Positions 1 to 6,632 of a DNA stretch of 9,263 bases are shown piece by piece (positions within the stretch are counted from its first letter, which is position 1; each line of letters begins with the position of its first letter). The DNA is from Chloroflexota bacterium (GTDB lineage Bacteria; Chloroflexota; Limnocylindria; Limnocylindrales; CSP1-4). The stretch spans positions 1-9,263 of the forward strand of contig VBHW01000015.1 of NCBI GenBank assembly GCA_005881055.1. Reading direction: 5' to 3'. Made by a program: the position numbers and the translations under genes. Under the pieces are notes generated by a model. The model was not told where the DNA came from and searched no databases. It was given only the letters and a program-made list of their open reading frames with translations.

Positions 1-537
1 TGGCTGGCCCAGTTCCGCGCCGACAACGCGATGAAGGTCGCGCAGCACAACTACGCAGCGGCCGAGGACACCCAGGCCGAGGCGCGCGGGGAGGCTGCCA
101 AGCGCGACTACGAACTGGAGAAGGCGAAGGACCTCACCGACGGCGCGGCGAAGCTGCGTGCCGAGGCGGCCGAGCTCGAGGCGAAGGCCGAGAAAGAGGC
201 CTCCCGCCACGACGAGTACGCATCTCAGGCCGCTTTCGACCGGCGCAAGGCCGAGGCCGCCGACGCGCTCGCGGCCGACTCGCGCGCCGACGCCAACGCC
301 GCCGACAAGGCCCAGCAGCGCCTCGAGGTTGAGGCGCAGGACCTCTACAAGACATACCAGGAGAACGAGGCACAGGCTCGTCTCATTCAGGAGCAGGCCA
401 CCGCGGCTCAGCGGATCGCGACGGACGAAGCGAAGATCCAGCACGCGGACCAGCCGGCTGCGACCGGTCAGTCGGCGCAGGGCGAGGGGGCGGGCCAGCC
501 CGCACAGCCGCCGGAGGAACACGCCGGCCAGCCGTGA
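1..537 (+). CDS. Ala/Glu/Lys-rich coiled-coil protein, 3' part only
   Basis: The reading frame is open from the first base (it begins WLAQFRADNA), so the true start lies upstream. The ATG at 31 is probably internal. The visible 178 residues fall into two parts. Residues 1 to about 145 are almost continuous amphipathic helix, rich in Ala, Glu, Lys, Gln and Asp with very few Gly or Pro, and this suggests a long coiled coil. The last 30 or so residues are a Gln/Pro/Gly/Ala tail that is probably disordered. No membrane segment, catalytic motif or recognisable domain is visible. The composition would suit a structural, surface or stress (LEA-like) protein, but composition alone does not give a function. 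It is convergent with the metallophosphoesterase gene, with 28 nt between the two stop codons and no obvious terminator there. I am confident that it is a gene and have no functional call. Confidence 0.75.
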   Translation, partial: WLAQFRADNAMKVAQHNYAAAEDTQAEARGEAAKRDYELEKAKDLTDGAAKLRAEAAELEAKAEKEASRHDEYASQAAFDRRKAEAADALAADSRADANAADKAQQRLEVEAQDLYKTYQENEAQARLIQEQATAAQRIATDEAKIQHADQPAATGQSAQGEGAGQPAQPPEEHAGQP

Positions 538-565
538 CCCCCCGGGGCGCGATGCCTCGTTCCGG

Positions 566-1528
566 TCAGCCTTCGACGCGGAGCGTTCGTTCCACGCCAT
601 TCTCGGTGAGGTCGATGAGGTAGCCGCGGAGGACGCCGTGGTTGGCCTCCGACCCGGCGTTCACGCACAGCGTCGAGCCGATCCGTCGTTCGCCGCCCGA
701 CTCGTGGATGTGGCCGTGGACCCCGAGGACCGGCTTGAACGCCTCGATCGCCTTCCTGACGCCAGTCGAGCCCACCGGCCCGCGCAGGACGTCTCCGGCC
801 GAGACCGTCGGCTGGAGGCTCGGGGAGAGGAGCGGGGCGGTGTCGAGCCCCGAGTCGTACGGCGGGACGTGGGTCATCATGACCGTCCGGCGCGTGTCCC
901 GGACGCCGGCGAGCAGGCCTGACAGCCGATCGAGGAACGCCTCCTCGGGCATCTCGCGCGGCGTGGACCACGGCGTCGGCGATGACCAGCCGAGGCTCAC
1001 GAGCTGGTGCCACGGGCTGAGCTCGACGACCTGTTCGTTGACGTTCTGCGCGTAACGGCTCTCGGCGAGGATCGGGTCGATCTCGAACTCGTCGTCGTTG
1101 CCGGGCATGAGGAGCATGGGCACGCCCGAGCCGTCGAGGCGATCGGCCGCGAGGTCCATCCATTCGCGCACCCGCCGCGTGATCTGCTCCGTGAAGATCC
1201 GCTTGACGAGCGCGGGGTCGCTCTCGAGGCTCGCCCGTTCCTGCGGGCTGACGCGGACCGCGTAGTAGCCGACGTCGGCGATCGAGCGCTCGAGCTCGGC
1301 GAGCTCCTCGTCCGTGCGCGCGATGCGCGTCGTGCCGAGCAGCGAGGCCCTCCAGCGGCCGTCCGCCTGCCGGACGACCGGCACGAGCGCCTTGCCGGTG
1401 AGGTCGCCGGCGATGAGCACCGCGTCCACGCCGTACACGTTCGTCCGCGTCGCGTTGAGCAGCTTCCGCCACGCGCGCTCGCTTGCGTGGAGATCGGAGC
1501 AGACGTACAGCCGGAAGGGCTTCGCCAC
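566..1528 (-). CDS. Calcineurin-like metallophosphoesterase
   Basis: This 320-residue protein carries the ordered metal-binding motifs of the calcineurin-like phosphoesterase fold: SDLH (residues 11-14), GDLTG (41-45), PGNDD (142-146), THVPPY (219-224) and GHIH (272-275). These should hold two metal ions for hydrolysis of a phosphoester. No signal peptide or membrane segment is seen, so it is probably cytoplasmic. The GNDD and GHIHES forms resemble the Icc-related predicted phosphoesterases (COG2129 type) more than the classical GNHE type; this is from memory. About 100 residues separate the second and third motifs, far more than the usual 25-35, and this stretch is mostly charged helix. The start is GTG, only 3 nt after the stop of the upstream amidohydrolase gene. 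No good Shine-Dalgarno sequence is visible there, so translation is probably coupled. It is the last gene of a permease-amidohydrolase-phosphoesterase operon. The substrate is unknown. Confidence 0.9.
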   Translation of the reverse strand: MAKPFRLYVCSDLHASERAWRKLLNATRTNVYGVDAVLIAGDLTGKALVPVVRQADGRWRASLLGTTRIARTDEELAELERSIADVGYYAVRVSPQERASLESDPALVKRIFTEQITRRVREWMDLAADRLDGSGVPMLLMPGNDDEFEIDPILAESRYAQNVNEQVVELSPWHQLVSLGWSSPTPWSTPREMPEEAFLDRLSGLLAGVRDTRRTVMMTHVPPYDSGLDTAPLLSPSLQPTVSAGDVLRGPVGSTGVRKAIEAFKPVLGVHGHIHESGGERRIGSTLCVNAGSEANHGVLRGYLIDLTENGVERTLRVEG

Positions 1529-1531
1529 GGG

Positions 1532-3229
1532 CTACGACGCCAGGCCGACGCCGGCGTCGGCCGCCTCATGGACCACCTCGCCCTCGATGAACGTCAACAT
1601 CACGCGCGTGTCGCCGATCCGGCGCGGATCCGCGGCGAGCACGTCCCGGTCGAGGACGACGAGGTCCGCGAGCTTGCCCGGCTCGATGGAAGAGGTGACG
1701 TCGTCGAGATGGTTCACGTACGCGCTGCCGATCGTGAAGGCAGCCAGGGCATCGACCAGCCCGATCGCCTCCCCGGGCAGGAACGGCGGCGCGGAGCGGT
1801 CTTCCGGCGAGATCCGGTTGACGGCGACCTCGACCTCCTGGAGCACGTTCGGCGTGCTGACCGTCCAGTCGCTGCCTCCGGCGAGGCGCGCGCCGGCGCG
1901 CTGGAGCGAGCGGAACGGGTACTGGAGGGCGGCGCGCTCGGGCCTGAGGAAGGGCAGCGTGAGCTCGGTCATCTGCGCGTCGTTGCAGGCCCAGAACGGC
2001 TGGATGTTCGCGGTCGCGTCGAGCGCCTTGAACCGGGGCGCGTCGGCCGGATCGACGATCTGGAGATGGGCGAGATGGTGGCGGGTGTCGGACGGGCCGT
2101 TCGCGCGCCGGGCCGCCTCGATCGCGTCGAGCGACTCGCGGACCGCGCGGTCGCCCAGGGCGTGGAAGTGGACCTGGAAGCCGGCGGCGTCGAGGCGCGC
2201 GACGTGCCGCTTGAGGGCGGCCGGATCGACCTGGCTCAGGCCGCGATTGCCCGTCGGCCGACCGTCCGCGTCGAGGTACGGCTCGATCATCGCCGCGGTG
2301 TAGTTCTCGGCGACTCCGTCCTGCATGATCTTCACGGTCGTCGCGCGAAGCCGCCGCGCCCCATTGTGCTGGCCGACGCTGCGCCGGCGCTCGATCATCT
2401 CGTCAACCTGGTCGTCGCCGCGGTGGCGCTCCCACCAGAGTGCCGCGACGACCCGGGCGGTGAGGCCACCACGCGCGTCGAGCCGCCGGTATGCGTCGAG
2501 GTCCTCGGGCGTGACCCACGCGTCCTGCCATGCCGTGATGCCGAGGCGATGGAGATACGCCTGGGCGAGCTCGAGGCCGTCCGCTCGATCGTCGACGCTC
2601 GGCAGCGGGACGAGACGGCCGACGAGGTCGCGGGCGCCCTCGTGGAGGGTACCTGTTGGCTCGCCGTCCGCGTCCCGCTCGATACGCCCATCGGGCGGGT
2701 CCGGGGTGTCGCGGGCGATCCCTGCGATGGCGAGCGCCCGGCTGTTCACCCAGGCGCCATGCATGTCGCGGTTGACGATGTATGCAGGCCGGTCGGACAC
2801 GACGCGGTCGAGGTCGGCCCGGTGTGGCGTCCCGCCCGGGAACGCCTCCATGTACCAGCCGTCGCCCAGGATCCACGGCCGGTCCGGGTTGGCCTCCGCG
2901 TAGCGCTCGATCGCGGCCGTGTACTCGTCGAGACGGCGTGGCAGGTCGTGGAGCGGGCAGCGCAGGAGGGCGAGGCCGGCGATCCCGGGGTGGACGTGCG
3001 CGTCCTGGAACCCGGGCAGGACGGTGCGGCCCTCGAGCGCGATCCGCCGCGTCGCCGGGCCGATGAGCGGCTCGACGTCGGCATCGGCGCCGACCGCCAC
3101 GATCCGTCCTGCCCGCAGGGCGAGCGCGGCCGTCGTCCGCCGGGCGGCGTCCATCGTCATGACGGAGCCGCCGGTCATCACGAGGTCGGCCGGTCCGCCG
3201 ACTCCGCCACCTCCGCCGGCTCCCGTCAT
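1532..3229 (-). CDS. Amidohydrolase family 3 (YtcJ-type) metal-dependent hydrolase
   Basis: This 565-residue protein belongs to the amidohydrolase superfamily, Amidohydrolase_3/YtcJ branch, whose members hydrolyse C-N bonds (for example N-substituted formamides). The N-terminal beta domain (GRIVAVG, residues 41-47) leads into PGFQDAHVHP with the metal-binding HxH at 78 and 80. Further expected residues are K300 in VKIMQDG (the position usually carboxylated), H354 and H356 in HFHALGD, H388 in HHLAHLQ, and D454 in GGSDW. Length and motif order are normal for the family, so the enzyme looks complete and active. It lacks a signal peptide; the Gly-rich first 12 residues are probably flexible. The ATG start is preceded by GAGG 8 nt upstream. 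It lies 26 nt downstream of the APC permease and 3 nt upstream of the phosphoesterase, which suggests it acts on a compound brought in by that permease. The family is certain and the substrate is not. Confidence 0.93.
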   Translation of the reverse strand: MTGAGGGGGVGGPADLVMTGGSVMTMDAARRTTAALALRAGRIVAVGADADVEPLIGPATRRIALEGRTVLPGFQDAHVHPGIAGLALLRCPLHDLPRRLDEYTAAIERYAEANPDRPWILGDGWYMEAFPGGTPHRADLDRVVSDRPAYIVNRDMHGAWVNSRALAIAGIARDTPDPPDGRIERDADGEPTGTLHEGARDLVGRLVPLPSVDDRADGLELAQAYLHRLGITAWQDAWVTPEDLDAYRRLDARGGLTARVVAALWWERHRGDDQVDEMIERRRSVGQHNGARRLRATTVKIMQDGVAENYTAAMIEPYLDADGRPTGNRGLSQVDPAALKRHVARLDAAGFQVHFHALGDRAVRESLDAIEAARRANGPSDTRHHLAHLQIVDPADAPRFKALDATANIQPFWACNDAQMTELTLPFLRPERAALQYPFRSLQRAGARLAGGSDWTVSTPNVLQEVEVAVNRISPEDRSAPPFLPGEAIGLVDALAAFTIGSAYVNHLDDVTSSIEPGKLADLVVLDRDVLAADPRRIGDTRVMLTFIEGEVVHEAADAGVGLAS

Positions 3230-3255
3230 TCAGTCAGCCTCGCGTGGGCGAGTCC

Positions 3256-4977
3256 TCAATCCGGCGGCAGCTGGCGGTACATCAGCGCGGTGTCGATGCC
3301 CCGCGCGCGGTTGCGCACCAGCTGCAGAACGTAGATGACGATTCCGGCCGCGAAGATGAGGAGCGTGAACGTCACGCCTGTCCGGTTCAGGTAGTCAAGC
3401 TGGCTCTCGGTCTCCGCCCGGCCGACGAAGTTGATGATCGGGTTGAGGCCGGCGTACCAGTACAGGACGACCGTCACGATGAGCCACAGGACGCCGAGGA
3501 TCGGCAGCGAAGGCCCGAAGGGCGCGTCCCGGGCGAGGTCCGGCCGCGTGAAGCGGACGAGCAGCGCGTTCACGCCCGGCATGATCCATGTGAGGCCGGC
3601 CGCGAGGATGCTGAACCAGAGCGTTGCGACGAGGTTGAGCTTGCCGTCCGCCGGAGCGAGGAAGCCCAGGCCGATCGCACGCAGGATAGGGAAGTTCTGG
3701 AGCAGCGCGAACACGCCCGCCGCGACGATCGCCGCGAGGATCGCGTTCGCCGGGGCCCGCAGCCGCTCGGACACGGCGCCGAACCACTCCGGCACCTGGC
3801 GGTCGAGGCTCCACGCGAGCTGGACCCGGCTGAGGAAGTTCACGTAGACCGGACACAGGAGGAACGGGAACAGCGTCACAGAAAGGCTGACGAGTGTCCA
3901 GATCGGCCACAGGCCGGGCGCCGCGATCGTCGCGGTGAGCGGCAATGAGTTCGGCTGGCCGAGCGGCAAGTCGGGTGAGCCGAGCCAGTACAGGACGCCC
4001 CAGCCGATCTGCCCGTCCACGCCGAGCCGCGCGCTGAGGAAGTCGGTGTACACGGAGTTCATGAACACCGCGACGATTAGCGCCCCGATGAGCGCGTAGA
4101 GGATGCCCCGGCGCACGTTGCCGCGGATCTCGCCCGAGATGTACGCCGAGTACTGGAAGCCGATGTAGTTCAGGAGGACGATGCCGGCCACGAACGAGAA
4201 CGTCGACGGGTTGAGGCTCACCGGGCCGAGGACCGCGTTGTCCTGGCCCGCCTTGACGAGCTGGTCGACGGTCAAGCCATTCGCGTACGTGGGCAGGTTC
4301 GCGGCGAAGTTCTCCGGGGTGATCGCGATCATCCCGACGACGAACATGAGGACCATCCCGACGAGCCCGAGCGCGGCGAGGGTCGTGACGATTCGGTGGA
4401 AGCGACGCGTCGGCTGGAACGCGACGAGGGCGATGAGCGCGAGGACGAGCACCGCCGCGATGAAGCCCGGGACGCCGGTGATCAGGCCGGTCTCGTCCGT
4501 GAACCAGGAGTTGGCGCCGGTGAAGAAGCTGCTGCCGGTCCCGAACCCGATGATCCGCCCCGTGATCTGGAGGTTGCGCACGAAGACCGGGACCTCGAAG
4601 GCGATGATCGCGATCGAGGCGAACGCGAGCGTCCAGCTCTCGAGCCACCCGAGGAACGGACCGACCGTGGGCACGATCCGGCTCGTGAAGACGTAGTCGC
4701 CCCCAGACCGCGGCATCACGGTCGTCAGCGACGCGAAGATCAGCGCGAGGAGGATGCAGGCGAGGCCGATGAGGATCGCCGCGATGCCGTACGTCGTGAA
4801 GCCCGCCGTGACCCCGATCGGCACGAAGGCCAGTGAGTAGAACGTCGGGTACCAGCCGACCCCCACTCCGATGAACGCGCAGGTGTTGAAGAACAGCGCA
4901 TTGAGGACGCTGACCTCGCGCACGAGGCCAGACGATTGCCGAGTGAAGAGCGCCCGACCCCCAGCCGTGGCGGCCAT
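3256..4977 (-). CDS. APC-superfamily amino acid/amine permease, 12 membrane helices
   Basis: This 573-residue integral membrane protein of the amino acid-polyamine-organocation (APC) superfamily probably works as a secondary transporter for an amino acid, amine or related nitrogen compound. I count 12 hydrophobic segments by eye. The first begins at about residue 24 (VLNALFFNTC), and the loop motif MPRSGGDYVF after the second is typical of AA_permease_2 proteins. The last helix ends in a basic stretch (VRNRARG), as expected for a cytoplasmic C-terminus. I placed the start at the ATG ending at 4977 because AGGAGGG lies 9 nt upstream. The alternative ATG at 4998 would place that sequence inside the gene and add only MRGGHAS. 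It is the first gene of the minus-strand operon with the amidohydrolase and phosphoesterase. Substrate specificity cannot be read from sequence. Confidence 0.92.
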   Translation of the reverse strand: MAATAGGRALFTRQSSGLVREVSVLNALFFNTCAFIGVGVGWYPTFYSLAFVPIGVTAGFTTYGIAAILIGLACILLALIFASLTTVMPRSGGDYVFTSRIVPTVGPFLGWLESWTLAFASIAIIAFEVPVFVRNLQITGRIIGFGTGSSFFTGANSWFTDETGLITGVPGFIAAVLVLALIALVAFQPTRRFHRIVTTLAALGLVGMVLMFVVGMIAITPENFAANLPTYANGLTVDQLVKAGQDNAVLGPVSLNPSTFSFVAGIVLLNYIGFQYSAYISGEIRGNVRRGILYALIGALIVAVFMNSVYTDFLSARLGVDGQIGWGVLYWLGSPDLPLGQPNSLPLTATIAAPGLWPIWTLVSLSVTLFPFLLCPVYVNFLSRVQLAWSLDRQVPEWFGAVSERLRAPANAILAAIVAAGVFALLQNFPILRAIGLGFLAPADGKLNLVATLWFSILAAGLTWIMPGVNALLVRFTRPDLARDAPFGPSLPILGVLWLIVTVVLYWYAGLNPIINFVGRAETESQLDYLNRTGVTFTLLIFAAGIVIYVLQLVRNRARGIDTALMYRQLPPD

Positions 4978-4986
4978 CGACGCGTG

Positions 4987-4993
4987 CCCTCCT
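4987..4993 (-). promoter_or_regulatory. Shine-Dalgarno site that sets the permease start
   Basis: The minus strand reads AGGAGGG here, 9 nt before the ATG at 4977. This is near-perfect complementarity to the 16S rRNA 3' end at normal spacing. It overlaps the beginning of a longer reading frame starting at 4998, which has no comparable site, and so favours the shorter protein. Confidence 0.75.
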
Positions 4994-5104
4994 CTCATCG
5001 CGCGACCGCAGCCGGGTGCCCAGGCGCCGCGTCACGGTCGCGGGACGTCGCCGCGCCGCCTCCATGCGGCCGCGGGCGAGTCTCCGGATCTCGAAGGCGT
5101 CGCC

Positions 5105-5112
5105 AGTATACT
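5105..5112. promoter_or_regulatory. Palindromic AGTATACT, possible shared -10 element of divergent genes
   Basis: This AT-rich palindrome lies in the 205-nt region between the divergent permease operon and the nucleotidyltransferase-like gene. On both strands it reads TATACT, 5 of 6 matches to the -10 consensus TATAAT. It is 70 nt before the plus-strand ATG at 5183 and 127 nt before the minus-strand ATG at 4977. No convincing -35 box sits at 16-18 nt on either strand. The nearest on the minus strand, TTGACG at 5133-5138, is 22 nt away, which is too far. It is a candidate only. Confidence 0.3.
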
Positions 5113-5182
5113 GACGGCCACTCGCGCCGGAACGTCAATGCGGCGCCGAATCTCGAACGAATCCAGTGACGGAGCGTGGGCG

Positions 5183-6010
5183 ATGACGACGAGCGCGCCG
5201 GGATCCGGGGCCTCGGTCCGAACGCTCGACGACCCGCTCGCCGAGGCGCTCCGGATCGTCGACCTCGCCTCCGCCCGGAGCCTTCTCATCCGGCTCATGG
5301 GCGGCCTTGCATTCCACGCCCAGGCGCCCTCCTGGACCGCGCGGGTGAGCCGGGACGGCAGGGACATCGACCTCGCCACGCGTGGCGCGGACCGGAAGGG
5401 CGTCGCCGAGTTGCTGGCCGAGGAGGGCTACACGCCCGACCGCCAGTACAACGCGCTGTACGGCCACAAGCAGCTCTACTTCGTGGACGAGGCCCACGGG
5501 CGGCCCGTCGACGTCCTCGTCGACCGGCTCGAGATGTGCCACACGTTCGAGTTCCGCGACCGGCTGGCGGCCGCCAGCCCGACGCTGCCGCTCGCGGAGC
5601 TCCTCCTGTCCAAGCTCCAGGTCGTCAAGATCACGCGCAAGGACGTCCTGGACGCTCTGATCCTCCTCGCCGAGCACCCGCTCGCGGATGGCGATGGCGC
5701 GCCCGACGTGAGGGACGGGGCAGCAACGATCAGCACGAGCCGCGTTGCCGGGCTCGCCGGGGCCGACTGGGGCTGGTGGCGGACGATCACCGGCAACCTC
5801 GACAAGCTGCGCGAGTTCGGGTCGACCGAGCTGGCGGCCGGCGACCTCGACACCGGGCGGCCGCTCCGGGAGGACCCGCTCGCCCAGCTCGATCGGCTCC
5901 AGGCCGCGATCGACGGCGCACCGAAGTCCACCCGCTGGAGGCTGCGCGCTCGCGTCGGCGACCGGGTCCCGTGGTACCAGGAGCCCGAGGAGGTCGGCCA
6001 CGGCCGATGA
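5183..6010 (+). CDS. MNT-type nucleotidyltransferase-like protein
   Basis: This 275-residue protein has the signature of the minimal nucleotidyltransferase fold. GG at 40-41 (LMGGLAFH) is followed by the DID acid pair at 61-63 (RDIDLAT) and a third acidic residue in the next strand, D110 (PVDVLVD). After this core, LLLSKLQVVKITRKDVLDALILL-like sequence at about residues 140-162 matches the helical KD segment seen in AbiEii-like and related nucleotidyltransferases. The C-terminal part is rich in Trp and basic residues (GADWGWWRTITGN; RWRLRARVGDRVPW) and may bind substrate or nucleic acid. Such proteins transfer a nucleotide to a protein, RNA or small molecule; which one is unknown. The reading frame is open back into the permease gene, but the ATG at 5183 has GGAG 8 nt upstream and fits the domain start. 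No antitoxin-like partner adjoins it, so a toxin-antitoxin role is not supported. It is divergent from the permease operon. Confidence 0.8.
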   Translation: MTTSAPGSGASVRTLDDPLAEALRIVDLASARSLLIRLMGGLAFHAQAPSWTARVSRDGRDIDLATRGADRKGVAELLAEEGYTPDRQYNALYGHKQLYFVDEAHGRPVDVLVDRLEMCHTFEFRDRLAAASPTLPLAELLLSKLQVVKITRKDVLDALILLAEHPLADGDGAPDVRDGAATISTSRVAGLAGADWGWWRTITGNLDKLREFGSTELAAGDLDTGRPLREDPLAQLDRLQAAIDGAPKSTRWRLRARVGDRVPWYQEPEEVGHGR

Positions 6011-6103
6011 GGCAGGCACCGAGATCGTCCGTGGTGGCACCGGATCGTCAGAGATGGTCCATTTCGTATCGTTTAGCACTGGAGGTGCTGCGCGGTCCGA
6101 CAG

Positions 6104-6123
6104 TGATGCCCAGCGGGGCATCA
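6104..6123 (+). terminator. Perfect 8-bp hairpin, possible terminator
   Basis: The arms TGATGCCC (6104-6111) and GGGCATCA (6116-6123) pair perfectly around a 4-nt AGCG loop. The hairpin lies 93 nt after the nucleotidyltransferase stop and 128 nt beyond the end of the converging small repeat-protein gene, so it could end transcription from either side. No T-run follows on either strand, so it is not a canonical intrinsic terminator. The rest of 6011-6251 holds only a weaker 5-bp stem (6075-6089), with no supported gene or RNA. Confidence 0.4.
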
Positions 6124-6251
6124 GTCGGGGATACGACCCTCGAGCCCACGCACGGATGCCCAGATTCGCTACGGGATCCGGGCGCGTGCGCCGACCACGC
6201 AGTCACCTGGCTGATATTTGAGGCATGTTCGCGATGAGCCGGTGACCCGCC

Positions 6252-6479
6252 CTACTTCGGGGTTGGCGGCACCGGATTCCCGTAGGCGTCGCGCCCTGTG
6301 CCCTTCCCGTCGGCGTCAATCACCTCCCAACCTTCGGGTGGCTCCGGCATGGGCCCGGGCTCGGGGGGCGGGGTTGGCGCGACCGGGTTGCCGTAAGCGT
6401 CGCGCCCTGTGCCCTTCCCGTCGGCGTCGATCACCTCCCATCCCTCGGGCGGTCCTCCACTGGGCGGTCGCTCGGCCAC
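6252..6479 (-). CDS. Small protein of two tandem 37-residue repeats, unknown function
   Basis: This is a 75-residue protein that I do not recognise. It consists of a short N-terminus followed by two copies of a unit containing GWEVIDADGKGTGRD and then AYGNPV, with the Trp residues at 14 and 51 (37-residue period). Pro-rich linkers (APTPPPEPGPMPEP) join and end the units. It has no signal peptide, membrane helix or Cys. DADGKG recalls a calcium loop (DxDxxG), but the acidic residues expected at later loop positions are missing. The gene is well supported: the GTG start has AGGAGG 5 nt upstream (and an overlapping GGGAGG at 8 nt), and the two repeats differ only at synonymous third codon positions. 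It converges on the nucleotidyltransferase-like gene and diverges from the lactonase operon, so it is probably its own transcription unit. Confidence 0.78.
   Translation of the reverse strand: MAERPPSGGPPEGWEVIDADGKGTGRDAYGNPVAPTPPPEPGPMPEPPEGWEVIDADGKGTGRDAYGNPVPPTPK
6261..6451 (-). repeat. Two-copy tandem DNA repeat, 111-bp period, inside the small gene
   Basis: Copies start at 6261 and 6372. Over the best-conserved 70 nt (6271-6340 against 6382-6451) there are 7 mismatches, and 32 nt in the middle (6286-6317 and 6397-6428) are identical. Mismatches fall at 6276, 6279, 6285, 6318, 6330, 6333 and 6339 and their partners 111 nt further on. All are third codon positions of the minus-strand gene and all are silent. 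The unit is 37 codons, so it arose by in-frame duplication. Confidence 0.9.
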
Positions 6480-6484
6480 GAGTT

Positions 6485-6493
6485 CCTCCTCCC
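6485..6493 (-). promoter_or_regulatory. Strong ribosome binding site of the small repeat-protein gene
   Basis: The minus strand reads GGGAGGAGG, which ends 5 nt before the GTG start at 6479. It is among the best Shine-Dalgarno sequences in the window and is a main argument that the short frame is translated from a GTG. Confidence 0.75.
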
Positions 6494-6521
6494 TGGCATT
6501 TCGATATCCGTGCCTGATCGA

Positions 6522-6527
6522 ATTCTA
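6522..6527 (-). promoter_or_regulatory. Candidate -10 box for the small repeat-protein gene
   Basis: The minus strand reads TAGAAT, 5 of 6 matches to TATAAT. It would place a transcript start about 35 nt before the GTG codon. The hexamer 17 nt upstream is TCGAGT, only 3 of 6 matches to TTGACA, so the promoter is weakly supported. Confidence 0.3.
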
Positions 6528-6632
6528 GGACCCGACACCAGCGGACTCGAGCGTTCGCCTCGCCGCCGGCACTATTGACCGTCGGCCGTGTCACCATGCC
6601 CTACGCGGATGAGGTGGAGGACTGACCGATCG

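Noticed and set aside
1007..3334. A 775-residue open frame on the plus strand
   Set aside because: It lies antisense to the amidohydrolase and phosphoesterase, whose motifs are clearly those of real families. Its Arg/Asp/Val-rich product shows no motif and is a typical shadow frame of GC-rich DNA.
3395..5065. A 556-residue minus-strand frame overlapping the permease
   Set aside because: It is the same strand in another frame. Its product is an Arg/Pro/Ala-rich low-information sequence, while the permease frame gives 12 clean membrane helices.
4871..5182. N-terminal extension of the nucleotidyltransferase-like gene back into the permease gene
   Set aside because: The extension has no domain content, overlaps the permease on the other strand, and a good GGAG-ATG start exists at 5183.
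6181..6192. GGCGCGTGCGCC inverted repeat as a terminator of the small gene
   Set aside because: The stem is only 4-5 bp with a very small loop and no T-run; such repeats are expected by chance at this GC content.
6054..6221. A 55-residue plus-strand frame in the gap after the nucleotidyltransferase
   Set aside because: There is no ribosome binding site before its ATG, its composition is that of random GC-rich DNA, and it contains the hairpin at 6104-6123.
6266..6449. The tandem repeat as a CRISPR array or DNA-binding iteron
   Set aside because: There are only two units with a codon-multiple period, and all differences are synonymous, so the repeat is a coding one.
6300..6479. DADGKG in the small protein as an EF-hand or dockerin calcium loop
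   Set aside because: Only the first two acidic positions fit; the later ligand positions are Lys, Arg and Tyr.
6575..6605. TTGACC at 6575-6580 as a -35 box for the lactonase operon
   Set aside because: No sequence resembling a -10 box lies 16-19 nt downstream.
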